From Treponema putidum (GTDB lineage Bacteria; Spirochaetota; Spirochaetia; Treponematales; Treponemataceae), in NCBI RefSeq assembly GCF_000755145.1, contig NZ_CP009228.1:2031694-2095693 (forward strand): a DNA stretch of 64,000 bases, read 5' to 3'. The translations under genes and the position numbers were made by a program. Below the pieces are notes generated by a model that saw nothing but the letters and a program-made list of their open reading frames with translations, was not told the origin of the DNA and searched no databases. Shown piece after piece: positions 9,953-19,366 of the stretch. How positions within the stretch are numbered: the first letter of the stretch is position 1; each line of letters starts with the position of its first letter.

Positions 9953-11059
9953 TTGAAGGTATTAGTTGTATTCGGTACCAGACCTGAAGCAATAAAAATG
10001 TGTCCTCTTATTTTAGAAATGAAAAACCGCCCTGAAATGGAAACTGTTATCTGCTTAACCGGACAGCATAAGGAAATGTTAAGACAGGTAATGGATGTTT
10101 TTAATATCAGTGAGTCATATAATCTCGATATAATGAAACATAGACAGACATTAACAAGCATAACGGCTTCCATTCTGGAAAAATTGGAACCCATTTTATT
10201 GAAGGAAGAACCGGATGTTGTCCTTGTTCATGGTGATACAACGACATCCTTTGCTGCAGCTTTAGCTGCATTTTATCAAAAAATTCCTGTCGGTCATGTG
10301 GAGGCGGGTTTACGAACTAACGATATGTATTCACCATTTCCTGAGGAAATGAATAGGCTTTTGACGGATAGGATAAGTTCTATCTATTTTGCTCCTACCG
10401 AACAAAATAAAGAGAATTTATTAAAAGAAGGTATCATAAATAATGTTTATGTTACAGGCAATACCGTTATAGACTCATTTGCAATAACTGTAAAAAAAGA
10501 TTACACTTTTCATAATCAAACATTAAAGAGAATAGATTTTAGTTCAAAGCGTGTCGTATTAGTTACTGCACATAGAAGGGAAAATCTAGGAACCCCTATA
10601 GAAAATATCTGTGATGCAATTTCTAAGTTAGCAAATGAATACGCTGATGTTATTTTTATTTATCCTGTTCATTTAAACCCTGCTATACGTGATCTTGTTT
10701 TCGGTAAACTAGCCGGTATAAGTAATATTTTTTTAATTGATCCTGTTGATGTTTTGGATATGCACAATATGATGGCCAGATGCTATATGGTAATGACCGA
10801 CTCAGGAGGAATACAGGAAGAGGCGCCTCATTTTGGAAAACCTGTTTTAGTGTTAAGAACCGAAACGGAACGCCCTGAAGCTGTAAAAGCCGGAACTGTG
10901 ATGGTTGTTGGAGTGGATTCCGAAAAAATTTATAAGTCGGCAAAAGATTTGTTGGATGATAGTGTTTTATATTCCAATATGGCTAAAGCTGTTAATCCGT
11001 ATGGTGACGGCCATGCCGGAAAAAGAATTGTCGATCTTTTATTACAAAAAGTTTTTTAA
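9953..11059 (+). CDS. wecB: UDP-N-acetylglucosamine 2-epimerase
   Basis: 368 residues from a TTG start with GGGAG 10 bases before it. The protein begins directly at the strand MKVLVVFGTRPEAIK. Other family motifs: HGDTTTSFAAALAAFY, HVEAGLRTNDMYSPFPEE, VTAHRRENLG, and TDSGGIQEEA near the UDP site. It interconverts UDP-GlcNAc and UDP-ManNAc in the cytoplasm. No UDP-ManNAc dehydrogenase is seen nearby (the dehydrogenase at 21764 looks like Ugd), so ManNAc itself may be the sugar used. Length matches the family. Confidence 0.95.
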   Translation: MKVLVVFGTRPEAIKMCPLILEMKNRPEMETVICLTGQHKEMLRQVMDVFNISESYNLDIMKHRQTLTSITASILEKLEPILLKEEPDVVLVHGDTTTSFAAALAAFYQKIPVGHVEAGLRTNDMYSPFPEEMNRLLTDRISSIYFAPTEQNKENLLKEGIINNVYVTGNTVIDSFAITVKKDYTFHNQTLKRIDFSSKRVVLVTAHRRENLGTPIENICDAISKLANEYADVIFIYPVHLNPAIRDLVFGKLAGISNIFLIDPVDVLDMHNMMARCYMVMTDSGGIQEEAPHFGKPVLVLRTETERPEAVKAGTVMVVGVDSEKIYKSAKDLLDDSVLYSNMAKAVNPYGDGHAGKRIVDLLLQKVF

Positions 11060-11069
11060 GGGAATTTTT

Positions 11070-12089
11070 ATGCCTAGGGTCAGCATTGTTTTACCGACAT
11101 TTAACGGATCAAAATATATTGCAGAATCATTAACAAGTATTATCAATCAAACTTTTACCGATTGGGAACTTATAGTAGTTAATGATTGCTCGACAGATAA
11201 CACTTTAAATATAATCAATGAATTTTCTTTGAAAGATAGCAGAATAAAAGTTTTTACAAATAAAACAAATTTAAAATTACCTGCATCATTAAATGAAGGT
11301 TTTAAACATGCCTCCGGTATGTATTATACTTGGACCAGCGATGATAATAGATATAAGTCTAATGCTCTGGAAGAAATGGTTAAAATCTTGGATGTTAATC
11401 CGGATCTTGGACTTTTATACTGTAATATGGATATCATAAATGAAGCAGGTGAGGTTATTACTTCTTCCAATACTGTATCCCATCCAAGAAATATTGTAAA
11501 TTATAATGTAGTAGGTGCTTGTTTTATGTACAGGGCGAATATTGCAAAAAAGATCGGGGGATATGAACCCGATTTTTTTTTAGCTGAAGATTATGAATAT
11601 TGGTTGAGATTTTTTTTCAGTTCAAGTATTGATGGTTGTAATCTAAATTTATACGAGTACAGACAACATAATAAGAGTTTGACTTCAAGCAGTAGAGGAC
11701 AGCAAATTCTTTTACAACGGGCGCGAGTTAAGTATAAGTATATTGCTCAATTTTTTGATAATATTTTTGATTTAGTTACAATACATGGCTTGTATTGTGA
11801 ATTGGTATGCAATGGGATAGCATTAACAAAAAAAGATATAAATCTTTTTAAATCTAAGGATAAAAATATTAGAAGATGGTTTAAAGCCTTTGTTTTTTAT
11901 AAAAACCATAAGCATATCGGGACAATTTTATATAAAAATTTTAATTTTGAACTACCTGATGGAATATTCGATTTTATTAACTTGCCCGAATCAAGCTTGA
12001 TGAGGGTAATTAATATAGTTAAAAAAGCCGTAAAATGCATTTTACCTTATGGTTTTGTTAGAATCATACAAAAAATAGAACGACATTAA
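11070..12089 (+). CDS. GT2 family glycosyltransferase
   Basis: 339 residues from ATG 11070, with AAGGGAA just before it. GT-A fold motifs: SIVLPTFNGSKYIAESL, WELIVVNDCSTDNT, and TWTSDDNRYKSNAL, where the DD pair is the metal/nucleotide site; AEDYEYWLRF is the later ED motif. The C-terminal tail (KAVKCILPYGFVRIIQKIE) nearly matches the tail of the GT2 at 19367-20392, suggesting a shared ancestor or a common membrane-association helix. Acceptor and donor unknown. Confidence 0.88.
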   Translation: MPRVSIVLPTFNGSKYIAESLTSIINQTFTDWELIVVNDCSTDNTLNIINEFSLKDSRIKVFTNKTNLKLPASLNEGFKHASGMYYTWTSDDNRYKSNALEEMVKILDVNPDLGLLYCNMDIINEAGEVITSSNTVSHPRNIVNYNVVGACFMYRANIAKKIGGYEPDFFLAEDYEYWLRFFFSSSIDGCNLNLYEYRQHNKSLTSSSRGQQILLQRARVKYKYIAQFFDNIFDLVTIHGLYCELVCNGIALTKKDINLFKSKDKNIRRWFKAFVFYKNHKHIGTILYKNFNFELPDGIFDFINLPESSLMRVINIVKKAVKCILPYGFVRIIQKIERH

Positions 12090-12116
12090 AAATAATATTT
12101 TTTGGAGAGCATAAAT

Positions 12117-12992
12117 ATGAAGAAAAAAACGGCAGTAGTAACCGGAGGAACATCAAATGACGTACCTGCAATGGCTTGTCTTGTAATGAATATAAAGGAT
12201 ACTAATCCTAATCTTGCAGATGAGATTGTAATTTTGCATGACGGTATTTCGGAAAAAGATCAGAAGTTGATTAATAGTATTTTTCCTACACGATTTATTT
12301 TGTATGAATCACCTTTTGAAAAAGTAGAAGGTTTTAAAGAAGTTATAACTAAATATTTTTCCTTGATGGTTTTTTGCCGTTACGAGTGTTTTAGATTGCT
12401 TGAGGATTATGAAATGGTAATATGGACGGATTATGATGTCGTTATTTTAAAAGATCTGTCTGAGCTTAAAAAAAACACGGATTCCGGTATGATATTTTCG
12501 TATACACTTGAACCTTTGAGCTCTCAGTTTTATCCTACAATTAGTCAAGTTATAAATACTGAATTTGATCTTACAAAAAAAGGAATCTGTATTCCGATTT
12601 TTGTATTAAATCATAAAATTAAGGATTATTTAATTTATTATCAATGGCTTATTGAAAATACTCCAATATATGCGGAGCATTTGCTTTTGCCGGAGGTCGC
12701 CATTGTAAATTTACTATTACAGAAATTTAATTTAAATTTTGATACATATATTACAAACAAGTATTATGCACATCCTGTTACGGATAAAGATATGCAGGAT
12801 ATAAAGATTCTTCATGCGTATGGTCGGCCGAAATTTTGGGACGGTATTCATAATGTAACTTGGGAAAAAAACTATAAAAAATGGATTAAAATGGGTGGTA
12901 GTCCGTATGAACATCGTACCTTAAAAAGTAAGATTAAAAGAACTTTTCTTTATAGAGGTTTACGAAAAGTGTTGAGGTCTTTTGTAAGATGA
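12117..12992 (+). CDS. GT8 family glycosyltransferase
   Basis: 291 residues from ATG 12117, with GGAGAG 8 bases upstream. It has the GT8 order: N-terminal strand with TGGTSNDVPAMACL, RYECFRLLEDYEMVIWTDYD (DxD-type metal site WTDYDVVI) and a C-terminal HAYGRPKFW segment resembling the family's H-x-x-G-x-x-K-P-W. Such retaining enzymes transfer galactose or glucose from UDP donors in LPS-like chains (family knowledge). It overlaps the next gene by four bases (ATGA). Confidence 0.87.
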   Translation: MKKKTAVVTGGTSNDVPAMACLVMNIKDTNPNLADEIVILHDGISEKDQKLINSIFPTRFILYESPFEKVEGFKEVITKYFSLMVFCRYECFRLLEDYEMVIWTDYDVVILKDLSELKKNTDSGMIFSYTLEPLSSQFYPTISQVINTEFDLTKKGICIPIFVLNHKIKDYLIYYQWLIENTPIYAEHLLLPEVAIVNLLLQKFNLNFDTYITNKYYAHPVTDKDMQDIKILHAYGRPKFWDGIHNVTWEKNYKKWIKMGGSPYEHRTLKSKIKRTFLYRGLRKVLRSFVR

Positions 12993-13765
12993 AAACAATA
13001 ATTTTAGCGGGAGGACTTGGTACACGCCTTTCGGAAGAAACCGATTTAAAGCCTAAGCCCATGGTAGAGATAGGCGGAAAACCTATTCTTTGGCATATAA
13101 TGAAGATATATTCTCACTATGGATATAATGATTTTATAATTTGTTGTGGATATAAGTCTTATTATATAAAGGATTATTTTTATCACTACTATATGCACTC
13201 AAGCGATATTACAGTAGATTTGGTTTCTAATGATGTTACCTATCACGATTCAGACTCGGAACCATGGAAAATTACATTGGTTGATACAGGTCTTAATACT
13301 ATGACCGGAGGCAGAATCAAACGTGTTCAAAAATATATCGGTAATGAACCCTTTATGCTGACATATGGGGATGGCGTGGGGAATATAAATATACCTGAAT
13401 TGTTGGATTTTCACAAAAGAAATAAAAAGTTGGTAACCCTTACTGCCGTATTGCCTGACGGTAAGTTTGGTGCTTTAAGTTTAAATAATGCTGATGATAT
13501 AACCGAATTTAGGGAAAAACCTGCTGGTGATGGCAGCTGGATAAACGGAGGATTTTTTGTTTGCCAACCTGAAGTTTTTGACTATATTAAAAAAGGAGAT
13601 TCGACCATTTTTGAGAGAGAACCATTGGAGGGGCTTGCTCGGGATAACCAATTAAAGGCTTATAAGCATACAGGTTTTTGGAAACCTATGGATACGTTAA
13701 AACAAAAAATGGAATTAAATGCTTTATGGAATTCTGATAATCCGCCTTGGAAGGTTTGGAAGTAG
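12989..13765 (+). CDS. rfbF: Glucose-1-phosphate cytidylyltransferase
   Basis: 258 residues. LAGGLGTRLSEETDLKPKPM is the sugar-nucleotide transferase signature, and the EET...KPKPMVEIGGKPILWHIMK form is specific to glucose-1-phosphate cytidylyltransferases. LTYGDGVGNI holds the metal-binding Asp, and FWKPMDTLK is the typical C-terminal motif. It makes CDP-glucose, the substrate of the next gene. Start overlaps the previous stop by four bases; length equals the family norm (~257). Confidence 0.96.
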   Translation: MKTIILAGGLGTRLSEETDLKPKPMVEIGGKPILWHIMKIYSHYGYNDFIICCGYKSYYIKDYFYHYYMHSSDITVDLVSNDVTYHDSDSEPWKITLVDTGLNTMTGGRIKRVQKYIGNEPFMLTYGDGVGNINIPELLDFHKRNKKLVTLTAVLPDGKFGALSLNNADDITEFREKPAGDGSWINGGFFVCQPEVFDYIKKGDSTIFEREPLEGLARDNQLKAYKHTGFWKPMDTLKQKMELNALWNSDNPPWKVWK

Positions 13766-13767
13766 AG

Positions 13768-14832
13768 ATGCTTAATTTTTATAAAAATAAACGTATTTTT
13801 ATTACTGGACACACAGGGTTTAAAGGCACATGGCTTACACGAATTTTAGTTAATGCAGGAGCCAAAGTTACGGGTTATTCTCTTGCACCTCCAACTACAC
13901 CTTCTTTGTATAAATTGACAGAAACGGATAATGATATAGACTCTATTTTAGGAGATATACGTGATGGTGTAAAGTTAGTTGAATCTGTAAAGGCTGCTAA
14001 ACCTGATATTATATTTCATTTTGCAGCGCAGCCTTTGGTTCGTCTTTCTTATAAAGAACCTGTTGAAACCTATAGCACAAATGTTATGGGAACGGTAAAT
14101 ATTTTAGAAGCTCTCAGGCAATGTAATTCCATAAAATCTTTTGTAAATATCACTACCGATAAGGTATATGAAAACAGAGAATGGTGCTGGGGTTACCGCG
14201 AAAATGAAAATCTTTGCGGCTTTGATCCATATTCAAACAGTAAAAGCTGCAGTGAACTTGTTACCTACAGTTATAAAAATTCTTTTTTTATCGAGCCAGA
14301 TAAACCTGCAATAAGCACTGCCAGAAGCGGAAATGTTATAGGCGGCGGAGATTATGCCGAAGACAGAATAATACCTGATTGTATCAGAGCTATTAAAAAT
14401 GGTGAAACAATAGTATTAAGGAATCCAAATTCAACTCGTCCTTATCAGCATGTTCTTGAATGTTTATCCGGATACCTGCTTTTAGCAAAAGCACAATATG
14501 GAAACAAAAAGCTGGAAGGAGCTTATAATTTTGGTCCTGATGACGAAAGTAATGTTACAACGGGTGAGCTTTCGGATATTTTTTGTAAAGCTTGGGGAAA
14601 CGGAGCCGCATGGAAAACTAATGCAGAAACTGATGCTCCGCACGAGGCAAACTTTTTAAAACTTGATAATACAAAAGCAAAAAACATATTAAGTTGGAGG
14701 CCTCATTGGAATATACGAACGGCTGTTGAAAAAGTTGTAGAATGGGAAAAAGCTGTAATAAATGGTGTATCTCCTAGAGAGATAACTGATAGGCAGATAG
14801 TGGAATATTTTAAAGGATTAACCAATGTTTGA
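13768..14832 (+). CDS. rfbG: CDP-glucose 4,6-dehydratase
   Basis: 354 residues from ATG 13768, two bases after the rfbF stop. Extended SDR: GHTGFKGTWL for NAD binding, HFAAQPLVRLSYKEP, NITTDKVYENREW, and YSNSK as the Tyr-xxx-Lys catalytic pair. These motifs are specific to CDP-glucose dehydratase, giving CDP-4-keto-6-deoxyglucose. No RfbH (C3 dehydratase) was seen in the window, so the end product is probably a 6-deoxyhexose shaped by the following reductase and epimerase genes, not a 3,6-dideoxyhexose. Confidence 0.95.
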   Translation: MLNFYKNKRIFITGHTGFKGTWLTRILVNAGAKVTGYSLAPPTTPSLYKLTETDNDIDSILGDIRDGVKLVESVKAAKPDIIFHFAAQPLVRLSYKEPVETYSTNVMGTVNILEALRQCNSIKSFVNITTDKVYENREWCWGYRENENLCGFDPYSNSKSCSELVTYSYKNSFFIEPDKPAISTARSGNVIGGGDYAEDRIIPDCIRAIKNGETIVLRNPNSTRPYQHVLECLSGYLLLAKAQYGNKKLEGAYNFGPDDESNVTTGELSDIFCKAWGNGAAWKTNAETDAPHEANFLKLDNTKAKNILSWRPHWNIRTAVEKVVEWEKAVINGVSPREITDRQIVEYFKGLTNV

Positions 14833-14913
14833 AAATATAGTAAAATGGAAGCGCCTATTTATACTTGGTAACATATTTCTCGCTATAAAACATTATACAA
14901 GGATGTTTTGATC

Positions 14914-15783
14914 ATGAAGATTCTTTGTACTGGAGCAACCGGTTTTATTGGAACAAACCTGGTATTGGCATTGTTGGATGATAAACATGAAGTCGCTATT
15001 TTGAAGCGTAGAACATCTGGTTTAAAACACTTAGAAGCGAAAAAAGATAGTTTAATAGTGTATGATTATTTAAATTATGAGGATATAGATTTTTCCATAA
15101 AAAACTATAAGCCGGATGTGATAATTCATTTAGCAACTTTATATATAAATAATCATACAAAAGATGAATTACAATCGTTGCTTGATTCAAATATTGTATT
15201 TGGTACACATTTATTGGAGGCAATGAAAACTAACGGCATAACTAAATTATTAAATTTCGGAACGCGCTGGCAGCATATAAATAATCAAATATATAATCCG
15301 GCAAATTTGTATGCAGCGACCAAGCAAGCTTTTGCTGATATTCTCTGTTGGTATAGTAAAAACGGTATTATGTCTAAGACCTTGGAATTATGCGACACAT
15401 TCGGAAAAAATGATACACGAAAAAAAATCGTCAGTTTATTAGTTGATGCTTGTAAAAATAATGTTCCCGTTGAATTATCTAAAGGTGAACAAACTCTAGA
15501 TATTATCCATGTCGATAATTTAATTCGATATATTATTTCAAATATCAAAAATGACGGTTTTTATGATAACACAGTAGAACAAATTATTGGAGAAGAAATA
15601 AAACTAAAAGATTTAGGATTGCTTATTGAAAAATTATATAAGGTAAAAGGACTATTTCTGTGGGGAGCTAAGGATTACCGTATGAATGAAGTAATGTATC
15701 CTCCATTGTGTGCAGATATTTCAAAGCATCATATATGCGGAAATTTGGAAACCGAACTCGGCCCCCCCCTGATTTATATGTAG
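14914..15783 (+). CDS. NAD-dependent epimerase/reductase, C8 tract near 3' end gives shortened C-terminus
   Basis: 289 residues as read from ATG 14914 (a TTG two codons earlier is possible; AAGGATG is nearby). SDR motifs: CTGATGFIGTNL, VIIHLATLY, NFGTRW and YAATK as Tyr-xxx-Lys. Resembles the CDP-sugar reductases such as CDP-abequose/paratose synthase, fitting its place after rfbG. A C8 run at 15762-15769 ends the frame at 15783. One extra C would continue it to a stop at 15816-15818, two bases before the next ATG, giving a 301-residue protein. So the present length probably encodes a variant C-terminus. Base composition is low in GC. Confidence 0.82.
   Translation: MKILCTGATGFIGTNLVLALLDDKHEVAILKRRTSGLKHLEAKKDSLIVYDYLNYEDIDFSIKNYKPDVIIHLATLYINNHTKDELQSLLDSNIVFGTHLLEAMKTNGITKLLNFGTRWQHINNQIYNPANLYAATKQAFADILCWYSKNGIMSKTLELCDTFGKNDTRKKIVSLLVDACKNNVPVELSKGEQTLDIIHVDNLIRYIISNIKNDGFYDNTVEQIIGEEIKLKDLGLLIEKLYKVKGLFLWGAKDYRMNEVMYPPLCADISKHHICGNLETELGPPLIYM
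15762..15769. repeat. C8 homopolymer, epimerase gene, altered-end length
   Basis: Eight C near the gene's 3' end. C9 would add a 3'-extended reading frame ending two bases before the next gene. Confidence 0.8.
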
Positions 15784-15820
15784 CTAAATATTATTTTACC
15801 GGTCGAAAGGTTGCGTAATT

Positions 15821-16744
15821 ATGGAAAAAATTATGCAACGCGGGATTTGTTTGATAACCGGAGTAAACGGTTTTATTGGAAGCCATTTAACAAATTTTTT
15901 AACCCAGAATAAAACAAAAGTATATGCAGTGGTAAGAAGTAAAAAATCGGATATTTCATTGCTGAAAAAAAACAGCTATCTTTCTATAATTTATTGTGAT
16001 ATGGATAATATTGCTGCTTTACCGGAGCTAGTACCGAACGAATATTATGATGCTGTTGTACATTTAGCATGGAACGGTTCCTGCGGAAAAATGCGAGCCG
16101 ATTATCGTATTCAGTTGAAGAATGCGGAGTATACCTGCAATTTAATTTATACACTACAAAAAATAAAATGTAAAAGATTTTTATGTATGGGTACTGTATC
16201 TGAGCATTTATCAGAACAAATATTTAATGTTACCTTGCCCCCACCGAATTTAACCTATGCCGCTGCAAAAAAATGTACACATTTTTTAACGGATATAACA
16301 TGTAAATTACTTAATCAAAAATATATCTGGATGCAGTGCGGCAATGTATACGGTCCTAAAAATTTTTCAGGGAACCTCATAAGTTATACTGTTTCTGAAT
16401 TGGAAAAAGGACATAAGCCTGTTTATTCATCGGGAAAACAAATTTTGGATTTTGTATATATAGATGATGTTATAACGGCTATTTACTTATTGATATTTTC
16501 AACTGATGCGAAAAATTTTTATTACATAGGCTCGGGGAAATCAAAACCGCTCAAAGATTTTTTACATGAAATTGCACATATATATGGTAGAGAGGATGCT
16601 ATCATATTGAATAAACTTCCCGATGACGGACTTGAATATAATCAGGAATGGTATGATATTTCCACTCTAACAAAAGATACGGGTTTCCATCCGCAATATG
16701 ATTTCTCACGAGGAATAGCATTAACCATTAAAGGTATACTATGA
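15821..16744 (+). CDS. NAD-dependent epimerase/dehydratase (SDR family)
   Basis: 307 residues. GVNGFIGSHL is the NAD-binding loop, VVHLAWNGSCG the strand-4 motif, and YAAAK the catalytic Tyr-xxx-Lys; GNVYGP and DFVYIDDV are common in extended SDR sugar enzymes. It lies between another CDP-sugar SDR and an RmlC-like epimerase, so it probably acts on CDP-4-keto-6-deoxyglucose derivatives as a C4 reductase or epimerase. The exact reaction cannot be told. It overlaps the next gene by four bases. Confidence 0.85.
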   Translation: MEKIMQRGICLITGVNGFIGSHLTNFLTQNKTKVYAVVRSKKSDISLLKKNSYLSIIYCDMDNIAALPELVPNEYYDAVVHLAWNGSCGKMRADYRIQLKNAEYTCNLIYTLQKIKCKRFLCMGTVSEHLSEQIFNVTLPPPNLTYAAAKKCTHFLTDITCKLLNQKYIWMQCGNVYGPKNFSGNLISYTVSELEKGHKPVYSSGKQILDFVYIDDVITAIYLLIFSTDAKNFYYIGSGKSKPLKDFLHEIAHIYGREDAIILNKLPDDGLEYNQEWYDISTLTKDTGFHPQYDFSRGIALTIKGIL

Positions 16745-17311
16745 TTCAGCATTTTAATTTTACATTACAAAAAATTGAAGGCGTTTTTTTAATTACGCCC
16801 TTTTGTGCACAAGACAATCGTGGAATGTTTATAAAAGATTATTCCGTTGATATTTTTGAGCAAAATAATATACAGCATAATTTGAAAGAGGTTTTTTTAC
16901 ACATATTCTCGCAAAGGCGTTATACGTGCAATGCATTTTCAACGGGAAAAACAACAGGCAAAATTAGTACGGTGTATTAGTGGAAAAGTATTTGACGTTG
17001 TTGCTGATTTAAGAAAATCTTCAAAAACATTTGGCAAATGGATGAGTTTTGAATTATCACAAGAAAATCAGCATGAAATTTTAATACCGGAGGGTTGTGC
17101 ACACGGTTATTTGGTTTTAGAAGATGCGGTTGTATCATATAAATGTGCTGAAGTGTTTTATGCCGAATACGATGACGGTATTATTTGGGATGATCCCGAT
17201 TTGAATATACAATGGCCACTTGATTTAATTGGTGGAAAGGAAAAATTGATCCTTTCAGAAAAGGATAAAGGATTAAATTCTTTTATGAAATATAAGATGA
17301 CTGGGTATTAA
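16741..17311 (+). pseudogene. RmlC-like sugar 3,5-epimerase, frameshifted
   Basis: Two overlapping frames (16741-16980 and 16931-17311) make one RmlC-family cupin. Removing one T from the T7 run at 16892-16898 joins them into ~189 residues reading KEVFYTYSRKGVIRAMHFQ, the classic family segment, followed by KLVRCISGKVFDVVADLR and IPEGCAHGYLVL. The family epimerises C3/C5 of 4-keto-6-deoxy sugars; the CDP-sugar neighbours suggest a CDP-linked substrate. The break is in an ordinary short A/T run, so decay or a sequencing error is as likely as switching. Confidence 0.8.
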
Positions 17312-17314
17312 ACT

Positions 17315-18014
17315 ATGAATTTTATGCAAAATATGCTGCGTATTGCAAGAAAAATACGAGGTATCTTCTTCCCCCCCCCGTAGAATATGAAATTTTTTTG
17401 GAAAAATTCTATATGAAATTCAAAAATCCTAACTTTTGGCCTGCAGGGATATATGATATAAATAAAATGGAATTAAGTAAACACTCTTATGGAAGACTAA
17501 ATCTTGCTTATGTGGATAGTGGTATCTTAAAAATAGGCAAATGTTGCTCAATTGCTGAAGATGTAGTTTTTTTATTAGGTGGACATCATCCTTATCAGAC
17601 AGTATCTACCTTTCCATTTAATGTTTATTATTCCGAAAAAACAAAAAAAATACTAAAGATATATTTAAGAATCTTGATATAGAAAAATTAAAAGATGAAG
17701 AATCCATTACAGTTAACGATGATGTATGGATAGGGCATAAGGCTTTTATTTTACCAGGCATAACCATAGGACAAGGTGCTATAGTCGGCGCCTGTGCAGT
17801 AGTTACAAAGGATGTTCCACCTTATTCAATTGTAGCCGGTAATCCTGCACGAATTGTAAAATATAGGTTTAATGAAAATATCATAAAAGAATTATTATCT
17901 TTTGCCGATTATTCAAAGCTTACAGAGGAGAAAGTTATGAAGTACATGGATTTTTTGCTCACAGAGCCACTTACTGAGGAAAATATTGATAAATTTAGAG
18001 AAATATTTGATTAG
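17315..18014 (+). pseudogene. Hexapeptide-repeat O-acetyltransferase, two frame breaks (C9 tract and A8 run)
   Basis: From ATG 17315 the frame meets TAG at 17381 just after a C9 run (17371-17379). With C10 it continues into WPAGIYDINK..., then breaks again at the A8 run 17643-17650, where A9 would restore VNDDVWIGHKAFILPGITIG and IVAGNPARIVKYRF to a stop at 18014. The repaired protein (~233 residues) is a left-handed beta-helix CatB/WcaF-type acetyltransferase with the active-site His region GGHHPYQTVSTFPF. The C tract looks like a phase-variation site, now OFF; the A-run break may be an error or decay. It ends 3 bases before the next start. Confidence 0.8.
17371..17379. repeat. C9 homopolymer, acetyltransferase gene, OFF length
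   Basis: Nine C, 57 bases after the start codon. A stop follows at once in the present frame; C10 opens the downstream frame. Confidence 0.8.
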
Positions 18015-18017
18015 GAT

Positions 18018-19259
18018 ATGTCTATGAAAAATGAAATTGTACCAAGGTATTCAATTATATTACCGGTAAAAAATGTAAGACCTTATATTGAGTCAGTCAT
18101 TAATTCTGTATTATCACAAAATTATTCGGATTATGAACTAATTATTAGTGATAATCAATCCGATGATGGTACTTCTGAATATGTAGATACAGTCAATCAT
18201 AAAAATGTAAAAATATTTCACACACCACGGTCTTTTACTATTGCCGAACATTTTGATTGGGCTCAGTCTCATGCTATCGGAACATGGCAGATATATTTAG
18301 GGGGGGATGATGCTCTTCAACCATATTTTTTTATTTTGGCTGATAAGCTTGCTGCAATAGCTGAATCAAAAAAAATACAAGCTATTTCAAGCAGACGCGT
18401 TTTTTATTTTTGGAAAGATTGCTATGAAAAATATGGTGACGTATGTATATCATATTCGGCAGAAAACAAATATAAAATATTATCAGCTAAAAAAGAAATG
18501 TATAAAGCTTTATACAGCAAATTACCGTGTGGATATTTTGATTTACCTCAAATGTATACAACATCACTTTTTCATAGGTCTCTTATAGACAATGTAAAAA
18601 AAGTACAACGAGGATTCTTTTTACATCCATATACGGTACAGGATGCTAATCTGGCAGCGATATCTGTATTGTTTTCAAAAAAAATACTTCGCTCTGAAAT
18701 ACCATTGGGCTGGGTCGGCACTTCTCCTAAAACAGCTTTGAGAGAAAAAACATGGAATGATAATTTTAAATTGAGATCTGAAACAGGAGATTTTAATATT
18801 GAATCTGCTGAATTATATTTATGGGATGCTTTATTAACTATTATGGAAACTGTTCCGAACTTAAAAATAAAAAAACTTTTTTCTTCTTTTTTAAAAGTTA
18901 AAATGTTTTCATCTATACTTGCAAATATTGAATATGCAAAAGAACCAAGTAAGTATGACGCTTTGTTAAAAGTAATAAAAGTAAATAATTGTAATATAAC
19001 AGTTGTTAAATTATATAGTAAAATTTCTGTTATTTATATAAAAATTTTGAATTTCATAAGATGTATACTTTTTTTCCCTTGGCGTTGTATCAGATATATT
19101 TTAAGACGTATTCCTTTCACTAAAAAATACTTTATAAAAAACGATATTAGTCTGTATATTTCTTGGAATGATGATCCCAATATGACAATGCAAAAAGCAT
19201 CAAAAATGGTTATGGATTTGATAAATAAAAACATAAATTTTGAAGAACTTAAAATGTAA
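18018..19259 (+). CDS. GT2 family glycosyltransferase, G7 tract at the active site, in frame
   Basis: 413 residues. SIILPVKNVRPYIESVINS, YELIISDNQSDDGT and the nucleotide-site LGGDDALQPY define a GT-A GT2 enzyme. The Gly-Gly before the catalytic Asp pair is encoded by a G7 run (18300-18306), so slippage would truncate the protein right at its active site. The C-terminal ~100 residues are hydrophobic/basic (RCILFFPWRCIRYILRRIPF) and may bind the membrane. Start ATG 18018; Met 3 is an alternative. Confidence 0.85.
   Translation: MSMKNEIVPRYSIILPVKNVRPYIESVINSVLSQNYSDYELIISDNQSDDGTSEYVDTVNHKNVKIFHTPRSFTIAEHFDWAQSHAIGTWQIYLGGDDALQPYFFILADKLAAIAESKKIQAISSRRVFYFWKDCYEKYGDVCISYSAENKYKILSAKKEMYKALYSKLPCGYFDLPQMYTTSLFHRSLIDNVKKVQRGFFLHPYTVQDANLAAISVLFSKKILRSEIPLGWVGTSPKTALREKTWNDNFKLRSETGDFNIESAELYLWDALLTIMETVPNLKIKKLFSSFLKVKMFSSILANIEYAKEPSKYDALLKVIKVNNCNITVVKLYSKISVIYIKILNFIRCILFFPWRCIRYILRRIPFTKKYFIKNDISLYISWNDDPNMTMQKASKMVMDLINKNINFEELKM
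18300..18306. repeat. G7 homopolymer, GT2 gene, ON length
   Basis: Seven G encoding the Gly-Gly that precedes the Asp-Asp of the active site. Shorter than the other tracts, so likely less prone to slippage. Confidence 0.65.
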
Positions 19260-19316
19260 TAAACCTGTTTATAATTGATTAGTTAATTTTAATAAAAATT
19301 ACTAAAATAAAATTAA

Positions 19317-19341
19317 AACTCAATGTTACTGTTATTGAGTT
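19317..19341 (+). terminator. AT-rich hairpin between two GT2 genes
   Basis: The 107-base gap 19260-19366 holds an 8-bp inverted repeat (AACTCAAT / ATTGAGTT) with a 9-base loop, followed by TAAAAAATA and no T-run. It may attenuate transcription; a promoter in the gap is possible (TATAAT at 19270-19275) but not convincing. Confidence 0.3.
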
Positions 19342-19366
19342 AAAAAATATAGTAATTGACGCCACT

